A program made the position numbers and the translations under genes. The notes beneath the pieces were generated by a model that saw only the letters and a list, made by a program, of their open reading frames with translations, was not told where the DNA came from and searched no databases. DNA of 64,000 nt from Burkholderiales bacterium (GTDB lineage: Bacteria > Pseudomonadota > Gammaproteobacteria > Burkholderiales > SG8-41), in NCBI GenBank assembly GCA_030684405.1, contig JAUXYA010000011.1:186001-250000 (forward strand), given 5' to 3'. Each line of letters starts with the position of its first letter. The first letter of the stretch is position 1. Shown one piece after another: positions 15,747 through 24,761 of this stretch.

Positions 15747-17495
15747 CTAAATTTCGTGCACGTAGAGCCCGGGCGCCGGCACCAGCACCGGATGTTTTGC
15801 ATCGCCCGGCGCGCGCGCGGGTACGCGCGGACCGCACTGCTTCGCCAGAACGCTGTTCCAGTGCTCCCACCAACTGCCTGGAATCTCGCGCAGCTCGTGT
15901 CGCCATTCATCCGGGCTCTTGCTGCCGGCCGGTCCCGTCCAGTAGCTGCGCTTGGGCGGCGTGACCGGCGGATTGATGATGCCGAGGATATGGCCAGAGC
16001 TGCTCAGCGTGTACTGCACCGGCACCTTGAGGTGCGCGGCGATCCTGAAAGTCGCCTTCCACGGCGCGATGTGATCTTCCTCGCAGCCGACCGCATACAG
16101 CGGCTGGCGGATGCGGCCAAGGTCAACCGGATGTCCGGCCAGTGTCAGTCCGTCCTTGCGGATCAGACGGTTGTGAAGATAGAACTCGCGCAGGTAGAAG
16201 GAGTGCATCGCGCGCGGCATGCGCGTGACGTCAGTGTTCCAATAGAGCACGTCGAAAGGCGGAGGCGCCTCCCCGTAGAGATAGCCGTGCACGACGTAAT
16301 GCCAGATCAGGCTGTTCGGACGCAGCATGCGAAACGAGCGTGCCATGTCGCGGCCGTCGAGATAACCCTGCCTGGCCATCATCTGGTCCAGCGAATTGAT
16401 GGTTTCCTCATTAAGAAATACCTCAACCGCGCCCGGACGTGAAAAATCGGTTAGTGACGCAAAAAGCGTCCAGTGCGCAACCGGAACATCAGCGGCATCG
16501 GCATGCTCGCGGTTGTACCAGGCCATCAGCGCGGCCAGCGCAGTGCCGCCGATGCAATAACCGACCGCATGCACCTGCGGCACCCCGCAGATTGCACGGG
16601 CGTTGTCGATCGCCGCATGCAGTCCGTGGATCAGGTAATCATCGAAGGCGGTGGCGGCTTGCGCCGCGGTCGGATTGCGCCAGCTGATCACGAACACCGT
16701 GTAACCCTGGGCAACCAGGTAGCGCACGAGGCTTTTCTTCTCGTTGACATCAAGAATGTAGTACTTGTTGATCCACGGCGGTACGATGACGATGGGCACT
16801 GCATGCACATCCGGCGTCACCGGCGCGTACTGGATCAGTTCCATCAGCTCGTTGCGGAACACCACGCTTCCCGGAGTCATCGCCAGGTTCCTGCCGACTT
16901 CGAAGGCCGTGCGGTCGACCATCTGCACATCGTTGTTGCGCAGGTCATCCAGCCACAGTTTCAGTCCCTTGATCAGGCTTTCTCCCGACGTCTCATGGAA
17001 TTTGCGCAGTGCAACGGGATTGGTGAACAGGAAATTGTTCGGCGCCACGGCATCCAGCCACTGGCGGGCCCAGAACGCCGCATGGCGCCGTTCCTTCGCC
17101 GGCGTGTCCGGCGCATCAAACAGCGCGTCCTCCAGCCAGCGCGTGTAGAGGAGGTAGTGCTGCTTGAGCGCCGCAAAGGCCGGCACCTCGGACCATGCGG
17201 GATCGGCAAAACGCTCATCATCCGGCCGTGCCCTGACCAACGGTTCGGGCTTCAGTCCGGCGGCGACCTGCCAGGCATTCAGCTGCAAGGCCTGCATGTC
17301 ACGAGTCAGTTGAGCCCACTGCTCCGCCAGCTTGTCGGGATTGGCGAGCCAACCCTCGGCCACCTGGCGAAACGAGGCTGTGATGCCGAAGGGGTCGAGC
17401 GTCTGTCGGAATTGCTCCAGCCGCTCTACCCATTGCGTCATTGCCGAAGGGGTCTCTTGCTCTGCGGCAGCCTGGCTGACCCGTGCTTTCTTCAT
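15747..17495 (-). CDS. phaC: Class I poly(3-hydroxyalkanoate) synthase
   Basis: 582 residues from the ATG at 17495 (MKKARVSQAA), with GGGACGGAC upstream; a longer frame to 17582 is less likely. The catalytic triad is complete: Cys314 in the lipase-like box GYCIGG, Asp474 in EEDHIAPW and His502 in SSGHILG. These lie about five residues before the known Cupriavidus positions. The enzyme polymerises (R)-3-hydroxyacyl-CoA on the granule surface as carbon storage. No phaA, phaB or phasin gene is nearby, so this is a solitary copy, possibly one of several in the genome. Confidence 0.93.
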   Translation of the reverse strand: MKKARVSQAAAEQETPSAMTQWVERLEQFRQTLDPFGITASFRQVAEGWLANPDKLAEQWAQLTRDMQALQLNAWQVAAGLKPEPLVRARPDDERFADPAWSEVPAFAALKQHYLLYTRWLEDALFDAPDTPAKERRHAAFWARQWLDAVAPNNFLFTNPVALRKFHETSGESLIKGLKLWLDDLRNNDVQMVDRTAFEVGRNLAMTPGSVVFRNELMELIQYAPVTPDVHAVPIVIVPPWINKYYILDVNEKKSLVRYLVAQGYTVFVISWRNPTAAQAATAFDDYLIHGLHAAIDNARAICGVPQVHAVGYCIGGTALAALMAWYNREHADAADVPVAHWTLFASLTDFSRPGAVEVFLNEETINSLDQMMARQGYLDGRDMARSFRMLRPNSLIWHYVVHGYLYGEAPPPFDVLYWNTDVTRMPRAMHSFYLREFYLHNRLIRKDGLTLAGHPVDLGRIRQPLYAVGCEEDHIAPWKATFRIAAHLKVPVQYTLSSSGHILGIINPPVTPPKRSYWTGPAGSKSPDEWRHELREIPGSWWEHWNSVLAKQCGPRVPARAPGDAKHPVLVPAPGLYVHEI

Positions 17496-17651
17496 TCGTC
17501 CGTCCCGTGTAGACCTGTCTGCGAAAATCCTTCGCGATCGCATCGCCTCATCTGCTGCACAGCAGCGCCGCTCGCATATCAACAGTATTCAACCGTATTG
17601 CAGCAAGCGCAATGCCCGCAGCTCGCATGAGGACTGTTTCCCGGAAAAACA

Positions 17652-17673
17652 GAGGGCCGCTTAAGCGGCCCTC
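17652..17673 (-). terminator. Rho-independent terminator after tcuB
   Basis: A perfect nine-base-pair stem GAGGGCCGC / GCGGCCCTC with loop TTAA is followed on the minus strand by TGTTTTTC. It ends the tcuAB operon before the PHA synthase gene. Confidence 0.85.
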
Positions 17674-17685
17674 GTAAATAAATTA

Positions 17686-17701
17686 TAACCTGTTGTTTTT
17701 A
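17686..17701 (-). repeat. AT-rich element, possible copy B
   Basis: TAACCTGTTGTTTTTA differs at five positions from the best copies, but lies eight bases beyond the tcuB TAA (17710-17712), the same place as copies A, D and E. The flanks (TTATAA before, AAATATTTTTTATT after) are also alike. Confidence 0.4.
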
Positions 17702-17709
17702 AATATTTT

Positions 17710-18852
17710 TTATTCCGGCGCCACACCCGGCACCGGGCGCCGTCGCTCGAGGTGATGACGCACCAGCGCCATCAGGCGATACATGCCGTGCACGAACTTG
17801 CCATAGGGCATGGTCAGGAACAGTGCCAGCACGAAGCCGAGGTGCACTGCGAGCCAGGTGCCCATCGCACCGGTTTCGCGCCAGATCATCAGGCCAAGGC
17901 CGGTCAGGCTGACCATGAACAGCAACACCAGCAAGCCGGCATCCATGCCGTCCTGCGCACGGTAGGCGAGTTCCGGATCGCGCTTGGCCTTGATCCACAG
18001 CAGCCCCGCCGGACCGATCAGCAAGCCGATGCCGCCGACAGTGCCGAGAATCACCGGCAGGCTCAGGTAGGGATAGGGTGCCGGGTAATCAAGCGCGTAG
18101 TGGTAAACCGTCGCCACGCTGGTCGCCGCGAAACACAGCATGAATCCGTAGAACGTGAAATGGTGGAATATCCGGCGCGCGAAGGACTTCTGCTCGGTGG
18201 GATAGGTGCAGCCTTCCCCACCACCGCCGAGATTCTTCAGCGTGAAGGCATCGTGCAGCCCCTCGGCCAGCGGCTTCTTGAAGAAATCCGCCAGATCCTC
18301 GCCCATGTACGGCCAGAAGCGGAAGAAACCCACCAGCAGCGCAATCAGCACGAAAATCGATACCCCGCCGAACATGGCGACCATCAGGTCGTGCGGCATC
18401 AGCGCGTAGAAGGAGCCCTGTGCATCGCTGTGCGCCGCAAAAAAACGCTCCGGGTTCGACAACGCGCCGGCGATCCAGAACAGCAGCGCGATGCTGAACG
18501 CCGAAATCAGGCTCACCGCGACGCCGTTATTATCATAGAGCCTGCCGAGGAAACCGGGCCAGGCATAACGACGGTAGGTCTCGCCGCGCACTCGCGCCAT
18601 CAGCCGCGGTACGTTGACCTGAAATTCATGCGGCGGCGAGAACTGGCAGGCGTAGAGGCAGGAACCGCAGTTGTGGCAGAGGTTGCCGAGATAATGGATG
18701 TCGTTCTCGGTGAACTCGAGACGGCGCGCCATCGCCGGGAACATCGCGCAATAGCCTTCGCAGTAGCGGCAGGCGTTGCAGACGCGCAGTACGCGCTGCG
18801 CATCCTCGATCAGCGCGTCCAGAGGCATCGGTTTTTCATCAGCCGCGTACAT
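17710..18852 (-). CDS. tcuB: TcuB-type iron-sulfur membrane protein (tricarballylate utilization)
   Basis: 380 residues from the ATG at 18852, overlapping the tcuA stop by 14 bases. Two ferredoxin-like clusters are visible: Cys25, 28, 31, 35 (CNACRYCEGYC) and Cys59, 62, 65, 69 (CHNCGSCLYAC). Several membrane helices follow, with histidines suited to heme binding. In Salmonella, TcuB passes electrons from TcuA to the quinone pool, reoxidising its FAD. The operon order decarboxylase-like, tcuA, tcuB and the divergent Bug gene suggest oxidation of a tricarballylate-like acid here. The TAA stop lies inside an AT-rich element and a terminator follows. Confidence 0.9.
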   Translation of the reverse strand: MYAADEKPMPLDALIEDAQRVLRVCNACRYCEGYCAMFPAMARRLEFTENDIHYLGNLCHNCGSCLYACQFSPPHEFQVNVPRLMARVRGETYRRYAWPGFLGRLYDNNGVAVSLISAFSIALLFWIAGALSNPERFFAAHSDAQGSFYALMPHDLMVAMFGGVSIFVLIALLVGFFRFWPYMGEDLADFFKKPLAEGLHDAFTLKNLGGGGEGCTYPTEQKSFARRIFHHFTFYGFMLCFAATSVATVYHYALDYPAPYPYLSLPVILGTVGGIGLLIGPAGLLWIKAKRDPELAYRAQDGMDAGLLVLLFMVSLTGLGLMIWRETGAMGTWLAVHLGFVLALFLTMPYGKFVHGMYRLMALVRHHLERRRPVPGVAPE

Positions 18853-20236
18853 GTTTTGCCGCCTCCTCGCCTGCGATGCGTCCGAACGTGGTGCCGATGG
18901 ACATGCCGATGCCCGCCAGGTATCCCTTGCCCAATACGTTTCCCGCCATGATCTCTCCCGCCGCAAATATGTTTTTGCAGGGTTTGTCGTCCTGCAGGAT
19001 CATCCGCGATTTGTCGTCTACAGTGACCCCCAGATAGGTAAAGGTGATGCCGGGCCGCAGCGGATAGCCGAAGTACGGCGCCGTGTCGATCTTCTGCGCC
19101 CAGTGCGTCTTCGACGGTGTGATGCCTTCGGTGACGCAATCGTCCTGGATCGTGTGGTCGAAGGTGCCGGTACGCACAGCGGCGTTGAATTCACGCACGG
19201 TTTTCTCCAGCGCATCCGGATCCAGTTCCAGCTTGGCCGCCAGCTCGCGCAGGGAACTGGCGCGGATCGGCGGATACACCGGCGGCATGAACTTGCCCAT
19301 GACCTTGGAATCGACGATCGAGTAGCCAATCTGGTCAGGCTGCCCCGCCACCAGCCGGCCCCAGATCGCGTAACGCTTGGGCCAGAAGTCCTCGCCTTCG
19401 TCGTAGAAACGCTCGGCGTTCTTGTTGACGACGATGCCCAGCGACACCGCATCAACGCGGGTGATGATGCCGCCGTCGTACTTCGGCGAACGCGCGTCGA
19501 TCGCCACGCAATGGCCCTGCAGCGGATCGCTGATCTGCTTCGCGCCCTTGGCCAGCAGCAGCTTCAGGATATCGCCGCGGTTGTAGGGGGTGCCGCGCAC
19601 GAGGAAGTTTTTTGCGGCCGGACCCCATGCCTCTTCCAGCCATTCAAGGTTGGCCTGGAAGCCGCCGCAGGCAATCACGACGGCCTTGGCACGCACCTGG
19701 TGCGTGGCGCCGCCAAGGGTGAAAGTCGCCGACCTGAAGCTGTCACCCTCGATCTCAAGGTCCGTGACCTGCGCTTCGTAATGAATGTCGATGCCGAGCT
19801 GTTCCGCCGAGTAGTAGTAGGCATTCATCAGCGCCTTGCCGCCGCCGAGGAAAAAGGCGTTGGTGCGCGACAGGTGCAGCGTGCCACCCAGCGGCGGCTG
19901 GAAACGCACGCCGTGCTTCATCATCCACGGCCGGCAGGACGAGGTGTGATGCAGCACGATGCGCGCCAGCTTCTCGTTGGTCAAACCACCGGTGACCTTC
20001 AGCAGATCCTGCCAGTATTCCTCTTCGGAATAGGCGCCGGTGAGGATGTCCTGCGGCTCTTCGTGCATGCAGCGCAGGTTGCGGGTGTGGCGGCTGTTGC
20101 CGCCGCGGAACGGTTTCGGCGCGCCTTCGAGCAGGATGACGCTGCATCCGGCTTCGCGCGCCATCAGCGCCGCGCACAGCGCCGCATTGCCGCCGCCGAC
20201 AACGAGCAGATCCCAGGTTTTGGAGGTATCCAGCAT
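18839..20236 (-). CDS. tcuA: TcuA-type FAD-dependent tricarballylate dehydrogenase
   Basis: 465 residues. The N-terminal dinucleotide fold is WDLLVVGGGNAALCAALMAREAG, and the C-terminal FAD segment is NIFAAGEIMAGNVLGKGYLAGIGMSIGTTFGRIAG, as in fumarate-reductase/succinate-dehydrogenase flavoproteins. TcuA oxidises tricarballylate to cis-aconitate, which then enters the TCA cycle through aconitase. It is coupled to tcuB by a 14-base overlap and lies 84 bases after the decarboxylase-like gene. Other family members reduce fumarate or oxidise steroids, but the TcuB partner supports this call. The acid may differ from tricarballylate. Confidence 0.88.
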   Translation of the reverse strand: MLDTSKTWDLLVVGGGNAALCAALMAREAGCSVILLEGAPKPFRGGNSRHTRNLRCMHEEPQDILTGAYSEEEYWQDLLKVTGGLTNEKLARIVLHHTSSCRPWMMKHGVRFQPPLGGTLHLSRTNAFFLGGGKALMNAYYYSAEQLGIDIHYEAQVTDLEIEGDSFRSATFTLGGATHQVRAKAVVIACGGFQANLEWLEEAWGPAAKNFLVRGTPYNRGDILKLLLAKGAKQISDPLQGHCVAIDARSPKYDGGIITRVDAVSLGIVVNKNAERFYDEGEDFWPKRYAIWGRLVAGQPDQIGYSIVDSKVMGKFMPPVYPPIRASSLRELAAKLELDPDALEKTVREFNAAVRTGTFDHTIQDDCVTEGITPSKTHWAQKIDTAPYFGYPLRPGITFTYLGVTVDDKSRMILQDDKPCKNIFAAGEIMAGNVLGKGYLAGIGMSIGTTFGRIAGEEAAKHVRG

Positions 20237-20320
20237 GGATGGTGGCTTTCGGCTCTCAAAAAAGGTGCGCGGATTATAACCGCGCAGGCGCGCCGCCTCA
20301 CACCCCGGATGAGGAGAAGC

Positions 20321-21190
20321 TCACATGTTGAACAACTCGTCCACGGCAAAACGCCGCGGGATCAGGCCTTGCTGAAACGCATAGTGGATGATCAGGTCAA
20401 GAGTCGGCCGCAGTGCTTCGATGCCGGACTGTATGCTGTCTGCGCCAGGCATGTCGGGCGCGCGCGCCGCGCTCTGCTGCAGCAGACGCAGCACTTCATC
20501 CGCCACCCAGGGTTGGGCCCGCGCGAGGTCGCGATGCAGCACCACCACGTGATTCAGCGGGCGCACCTTGTAACGTTCGCGCCAGCGCGCCAGTGCTGCC
20601 GCAGGATCGGGAATCACCGGTGCCAACACGCCATCCTTCTGATCGGCCAGTGACACCACGCCGGCGTCAAGTTCGCCGGCGCGCAGCATGCCGGCCAGCG
20701 TCTTGCCGGCCGGCGCGCGACTGACATTCGCGGGTTCGACGCATTCGGGCACATGGGGATCCTCGAAGGCGACCCACTGGATACTGTCGAGATTTACACC
20801 GTAGTCGTTGGCGAGGATGCCGCGCACCCAGGTCACGGTGGTCACCGAATGCGCGCGGATGCCGATGCGCTTGCCGGCGAGGTCTCCCGGTCCCAGCTTG
20901 CTGCGCGTGGTGTTGTAAGCCAGGCAGGGATGCGGCGGGATTGCCATCACCACTGTCGGCAGCAACGTCAACGGTTTGCCGTGGGCAAAAGCCTGCAGAT
21001 AAGTCACGATCGCCAATTCGGCAACGTCAAACTCTCCACGCACCACCGCCTTGAACGCGGTCTGTGCGAGCTTGACTTCGGCAAATTCGAACTGCAATCG
21101 GGGTGAGGAAATCCCGCCCGATTTCAGGGCTGCAGTGTTGGGGTAATCGCCAAACATGGCTTTCAGCTTCAGGGGCAGAACCGCACTCAT
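20321..21190 (-). CDS. Second 4,5-dihydroxyphthalate decarboxylase-like protein (Pht5 family)
   Basis: 289 residues starting MSAVLPLKLKAMFGDYPNT, with AAAGGA before the ATG and no signal peptide. It shares the Pht5-family layout with 14272-15240: EFDVAELAIVTYLQAFAHGKPLTLLP, then KRIGIRAHSVTTVTWVRGILANDYGV, then a late region (PTLDLIIHYAFQQGLIPRRF). It is the first gene of the tcuAB operon and diverges from a Bug gene. A cytoplasmic decarboxylase or an atypical ligand-binding protein are both possible. Pairing with tcuAB is unusual and suggests the operon acts on something other than plain tricarballylate. Confidence 0.78.
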   Translation of the reverse strand: MSAVLPLKLKAMFGDYPNTAALKSGGISSPRLQFEFAEVKLAQTAFKAVVRGEFDVAELAIVTYLQAFAHGKPLTLLPTVVMAIPPHPCLAYNTTRSKLGPGDLAGKRIGIRAHSVTTVTWVRGILANDYGVNLDSIQWVAFEDPHVPECVEPANVSRAPAGKTLAGMLRAGELDAGVVSLADQKDGVLAPVIPDPAAALARWRERYKVRPLNHVVVLHRDLARAQPWVADEVLRLLQQSAARAPDMPGADSIQSGIEALRPTLDLIIHYAFQQGLIPRRFAVDELFNM

Positions 21191-21314
21191 TGATCATCCT
21201 TTCGAAGCATTACGGCAGCCACTGCGGCGCCATGCAGTTTGCGCCGGGCGCTCGTATAATCGTGGTGAGCCGCCAGTTCGAGCCGCCCCGAAAGATAACA
21301 CCGGAGGACACCGC

Positions 21315-22304
21315 ATGACCCAACAGCCCGCAATTCGAACACCACTGGGAGCAGCCTGCGCCGCACTGCTCGCGCTCGTGGCGTTGCCAGCCGCGGGCGC
21401 TGCCGACTATCCGACACGCCCCCTGCGCATCATCGTCGGCTTCCCTCCGGGCGGCGCCACGGATCTGGTTGCAAGGATCATCGCCCCGAGGCTGGGCGAG
21501 TCGCTGAAACAGCAGATCATCGTCGACAACCGCGCCGGCGCCAACGGCACCATCGGCGCCGAGATTGCCGCGAGGTCCACACCCGACGGCTACAACCTGC
21601 ACCTCGCCACACTGGGCGCGTTGGTGATCAGCCCGACCATCACCAAGGTGCCCTACGACCCGCTGAAGGACTTTGCGACTATCTCGATGACGGTGCAATT
21701 GCAAAACATGTTCCTGGTCCATCCGTCACTGCCGGCAAAGACCATCCCTGAATTGATCACTCTCAGCAAACAGAAACCCGGCGGACTGAATTACGCCTCC
21801 TCGGGCCTGGGCAGCCCAGGCCACCTCGCCGGCGAACTGTTCAAGACCATGGCAAAAGTGGAAATGACCCATATCCCCTACAAGGGCGGCGGCCCCGCCC
21901 TGGCCGACCTGCTCGGCGGTCAGCTGCCGGTATTCGTCGCAGTGATTTCCACGGGTGTGCCGCCGGTCAAGGCCGGCCGCGCCGTGGCGCTCGCAGTCAC
22001 CGGCGCCAAACGTTCTTCCGCCCTGCCCGGGGTGCCAACGGTTGCCGAAACCCTGGATCTGAAAGGTTACGAAGCCAGCAACTGGTACGGGATGGTTTCA
22101 CCTGCCGGCACACCGCCAGCGATCATCAAGCGCCTGCAGAACGAGCTCCATGCCACGCTGAAAGCGGCCGATGTCCGGGATGCACTGCTCTCCCGCGGCA
22201 TCGACCCGGATACCTCGACGCCCGAGGAGTTCACCGCCTACATCCAGTCGGAAACAGCGAAATGGGAAAAGGTGATCCGCGCGGCAAATCTGAAACCGAA
22301 CTGA
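21315..22304 (+). CDS. Bug-family TTT substrate-binding protein 4
   Basis: 329 residues from the ATG at 21315 with CGGAGG upstream; the longer frame to 21156 runs through the divergent promoter. The signal peptide ends near PAAGAA. Core motifs are PTRPLRIIVGFPPGGATD, IIVDNRAGANGTIG, TPDGYNL, HIPYKGGGPALADL and EASNWYGMVSPAGTP. It diverges from the decarboxylase-like/tcuAB operon across 124 bases and probably shares its regulation, making it the likely receptor for that operon's substrate. Confidence 0.93.
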   Translation: MTQQPAIRTPLGAACAALLALVALPAAGAADYPTRPLRIIVGFPPGGATDLVARIIAPRLGESLKQQIIVDNRAGANGTIGAEIAARSTPDGYNLHLATLGALVISPTITKVPYDPLKDFATISMTVQLQNMFLVHPSLPAKTIPELITLSKQKPGGLNYASSGLGSPGHLAGELFKTMAKVEMTHIPYKGGGPALADLLGGQLPVFVAVISTGVPPVKAGRAVALAVTGAKRSSALPGVPTVAETLDLKGYEASNWYGMVSPAGTPPAIIKRLQNELHATLKAADVRDALLSRGIDPDTSTPEEFTAYIQSETAKWEKVIRAANLKPN

Positions 22305-22331
22305 TCTGAAGTCCGAACCGGGCGCCCGCGT

Positions 22332-23570
22332 TCAGCCTCGATCGCGCACCGCAGCGCGCTGCCACAGCCACAACCCGGCGGCCATGGCAACAATCGTCAG
22401 CGCGAAATAAACCCGCAGACCCAGCACCGGCCCGATCAGCCCGGCCGCAAAAGGTGCAATACCCATCGCGAAGAACTGGAAGGCCGTGGAGTAGGAAATC
22501 GCCCGCGCATCGGTGCCCGGCGGCGCATGAATGCGGATCAGCTGCACGATCGCAGTCGGCATTGCTGCCGCGCCGAGTCCGAATGCCGCGCGTGTAATAG
22601 CCACTTGCAGCGGCGTTTCGACCACCAGCAGCGGCAGGTGGGTGACAACCGTTGCAATGGTGGCATACACCAGCACCCGCCCGGGCCCGATGCGGTCGAG
22701 TGCCCGCCCCCAGAACGGCAGCGCAATCACGGTGCCCACGGCCATCGCCATCGCCGCCGCGCCCACCCAGAACGCTTCCTCCGCAGCATCGGCGCCTTGC
22801 GCATCGAGAATCTGAATCACGAACACCGTGACCACCGTCACCCCGCCGTACCACATGATCATGAACAGAAAATTGAGCAGGTAGAGCAGGCCGATGCGCG
22901 GCACCGCCAGCATGTCGCGCAGACCACCGATCCAGCGCACCCGCCAGGGCCCTGCAGCCAGATGCTTGACCTCGCCAACCAGGGCCGCGACCAGCGCCCC
23001 GCCACCGAGCATCAGCGCGGCGCTGATCCAGAACAGTCGATGCTGCGGCTCGAACAGCGCGATCAGCGCCGCGCCGAATGCCGGCCCCAGCGCCTGACCC
23101 ACCAGCCCGCCGGTCTGCGCCAAAGCGACTACGCCACCAATCCGCTGCGGCGGCGTATTGGCCACCAGCAGCGACACGCCGGCCGGCGTGAAGCCATTGA
23201 ACACCGCGATCAGCATCAGCAGCGCCGCAAAAGCCAGCGGCGTCTCCGCCAAGGGCATCAGCAGCATCGCCACACCGATGCCGATCATCGCGCGCAGCAC
23301 CATCAGCTTGCGGCCGTAGTGATCAGCAATCCCGCCCCAGATCGGACTCACCGCAAAGCTGACCAGATAAAACACCATCAGCATGTAGCCGACCCAGGTC
23401 TCAAGGTTTTCACGCACCCCGAGGCCGCGCACCATCAGCGGCACGAAAGGCCAGACCAGGTTGAAACCCATGCCGCAGACGAAGTTGGCAAAGGCGATCA
23501 CGAAGCGGTTGCGCCGCCAGTACGGATAGCGCTGCGCGTCTTCGTCAGGGGTATGAATGTTGGTGTTCAT
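22332..23570 (-). CDS. MFS transporter (drug/proton antiporter-like)
   Basis: 412 residues from the ATG at 23570 (MNTNIHTPDEDAQ). The hydropathy pattern gives 12 membrane helices. The loop between helices 2 and 3 is GGIADHYGRKLMVLRAMIG, the standard MFS motif, and the fifth helix carries LAQTGGLVGQALGPAFGAAL, the drug-antiporter motif C region. It probably exports a small molecule across the inner membrane. It converges with Bug 4 with 27 bases between the stops, so it is not part of that operon. Substrate unknown. Confidence 0.88.
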   Translation of the reverse strand: MNTNIHTPDEDAQRYPYWRRNRFVIAFANFVCGMGFNLVWPFVPLMVRGLGVRENLETWVGYMLMVFYLVSFAVSPIWGGIADHYGRKLMVLRAMIGIGVAMLLMPLAETPLAFAALLMLIAVFNGFTPAGVSLLVANTPPQRIGGVVALAQTGGLVGQALGPAFGAALIALFEPQHRLFWISAALMLGGGALVAALVGEVKHLAAGPWRVRWIGGLRDMLAVPRIGLLYLLNFLFMIMWYGGVTVVTVFVIQILDAQGADAAEEAFWVGAAAMAMAVGTVIALPFWGRALDRIGPGRVLVYATIATVVTHLPLLVVETPLQVAITRAAFGLGAAAMPTAIVQLIRIHAPPGTDARAISYSTAFQFFAMGIAPFAAGLIGPVLGLRVYFALTIVAMAAGLWLWQRAAVRDRG

Positions 23571-23789
23571 CAAAACAAGTAAACGGCGCTCAGGATACGC
23601 GCCCAATTAATCGGCCTCTCCTTTTACCGATCGAAAGACGCCTCTTGCAGCAGCCGGTGCAATGCACGCCGATACTACTGACATCTTGCGGCGGCGTCGA
23701 TTATTGCCACCGCATTTTTATGCGGCACACACTGATGTAAATTGGCGCTAAGATTAAAGTTCCTATCAATACCGGACAGGCATCAACAC

Positions 23790-24761
23790 ATGCGCAAAAT
23801 CCACTGGAAATCCACCATTGCCGCAGCCCTTGCCTGTCTGGCCACAAGCGCGGTGCAAGCTCAAACCTACCCCACAAAACCGGTCCGCATCGTGGTGCCA
23901 TTTGCACCGGGAGGCGGCACTGATGTCATTGCCAGATTTCTCGCCACCGGACTTTCCGAATCAGTGAAGCGGCAATTCATCGTCGAAAACCGGGCTGGGG
24001 CGAACGCCATCATAGGAACCGAGCTTGTGGCGCGGGCTCCGGCCGACGGGTACACGCTGCTCTTTGTGTCGAGCCCACACTCCGTCAATCCGAGCATGTA
24101 TGCCAAGCTGCCCTACGACACGCTGCGTGACTTCGTTCCGGTATCAATGATCGCGTCATCGCCTTATTTCCTGGTAGTCCATCCTTCCCTACCGGTGCGC
24201 AACGTCAGGGAACTCATCACTCTGGCAAAAAAGCAGCCGGATCAGATTCTCTATGGCTCGGGCGGCAGCGGCAGTTCCGCACACCTGACCGCCGAACTGT
24301 TCAACCAGATGGCGGGCGTGAAAACCCGTGAAGTTCCGTTCAAAGGCGCGGGACCGGCGCTGATCGGCACCTTGACCGGAGAAATTTCAATGGTGTTTGG
24401 CAATGCGCTCACGGTGAAGCCCCATATCGAGAGCGGCCGCTTGCGCGCCTTGGGCATAGCCAGTGCTCAGCGCTCCAAATCCGCCCCCAACCTGCCGACC
24501 ATTGCGGAGGCGGGTGTCCCCGGATTCCGTTCAGATGCCGTGCTCGGACTGCTTGCGCCCGCTCGCACCCCTCGCGAGATCGTCAGCTGGCTTAATGCCG
24601 AGTCCCATAAAGTGATGAATCAGCAAAGCAGCATGGATGCCATGCGCGCCATGGCCGTAGATATTGCACTCAGCTCGCCTGAAGAATTCGGCAACCTGAT
24701 TCAGTCCGAGATGCAGCGCTGGGGAAAGGTTATCCGCGCACTGAATCTCAAGCCACGCTAA
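23790..24761 (+). CDS. Bug-family TTT substrate-binding protein 5
   Basis: 323 residues from the ATG at 23790. The signal peptide ends at AVQAQ. Motifs are PTKPVRIVVPFAPGGGTD, FIVENRAGANAIIG, PADGYTL, EVPFKGAGPALIG and the late LLAPARTPREIV. It is more distant from Bugs 1-4, with VPF in place of VGF, and resembles Bugs 6 and 7. Its 3' end overlaps the convergent NMT1-type gene by 14 bases. No enzyme operon is attached, so the ligand cannot be inferred. Confidence 0.92.
   Translation: MRKIHWKSTIAAALACLATSAVQAQTYPTKPVRIVVPFAPGGGTDVIARFLATGLSESVKRQFIVENRAGANAIIGTELVARAPADGYTLLFVSSPHSVNPSMYAKLPYDTLRDFVPVSMIASSPYFLVVHPSLPVRNVRELITLAKKQPDQILYGSGGSGSSAHLTAELFNQMAGVKTREVPFKGAGPALIGTLTGEISMVFGNALTVKPHIESGRLRALGIASAQRSKSAPNLPTIAEAGVPGFRSDAVLGLLAPARTPREIVSWLNAESHKVMNQQSSMDAMRAMAVDIALSSPEEFGNLIQSEMQRWGKVIRALNLKPR

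Noticed and set aside
16473-20653. Plus-strand frames of 385 to 625 codons opposite phaC and tcuAB
   Set aside because: Translations are rich in Arg, Gln and His and lack any domain; the minus-strand genes have complete catalytic motifs.
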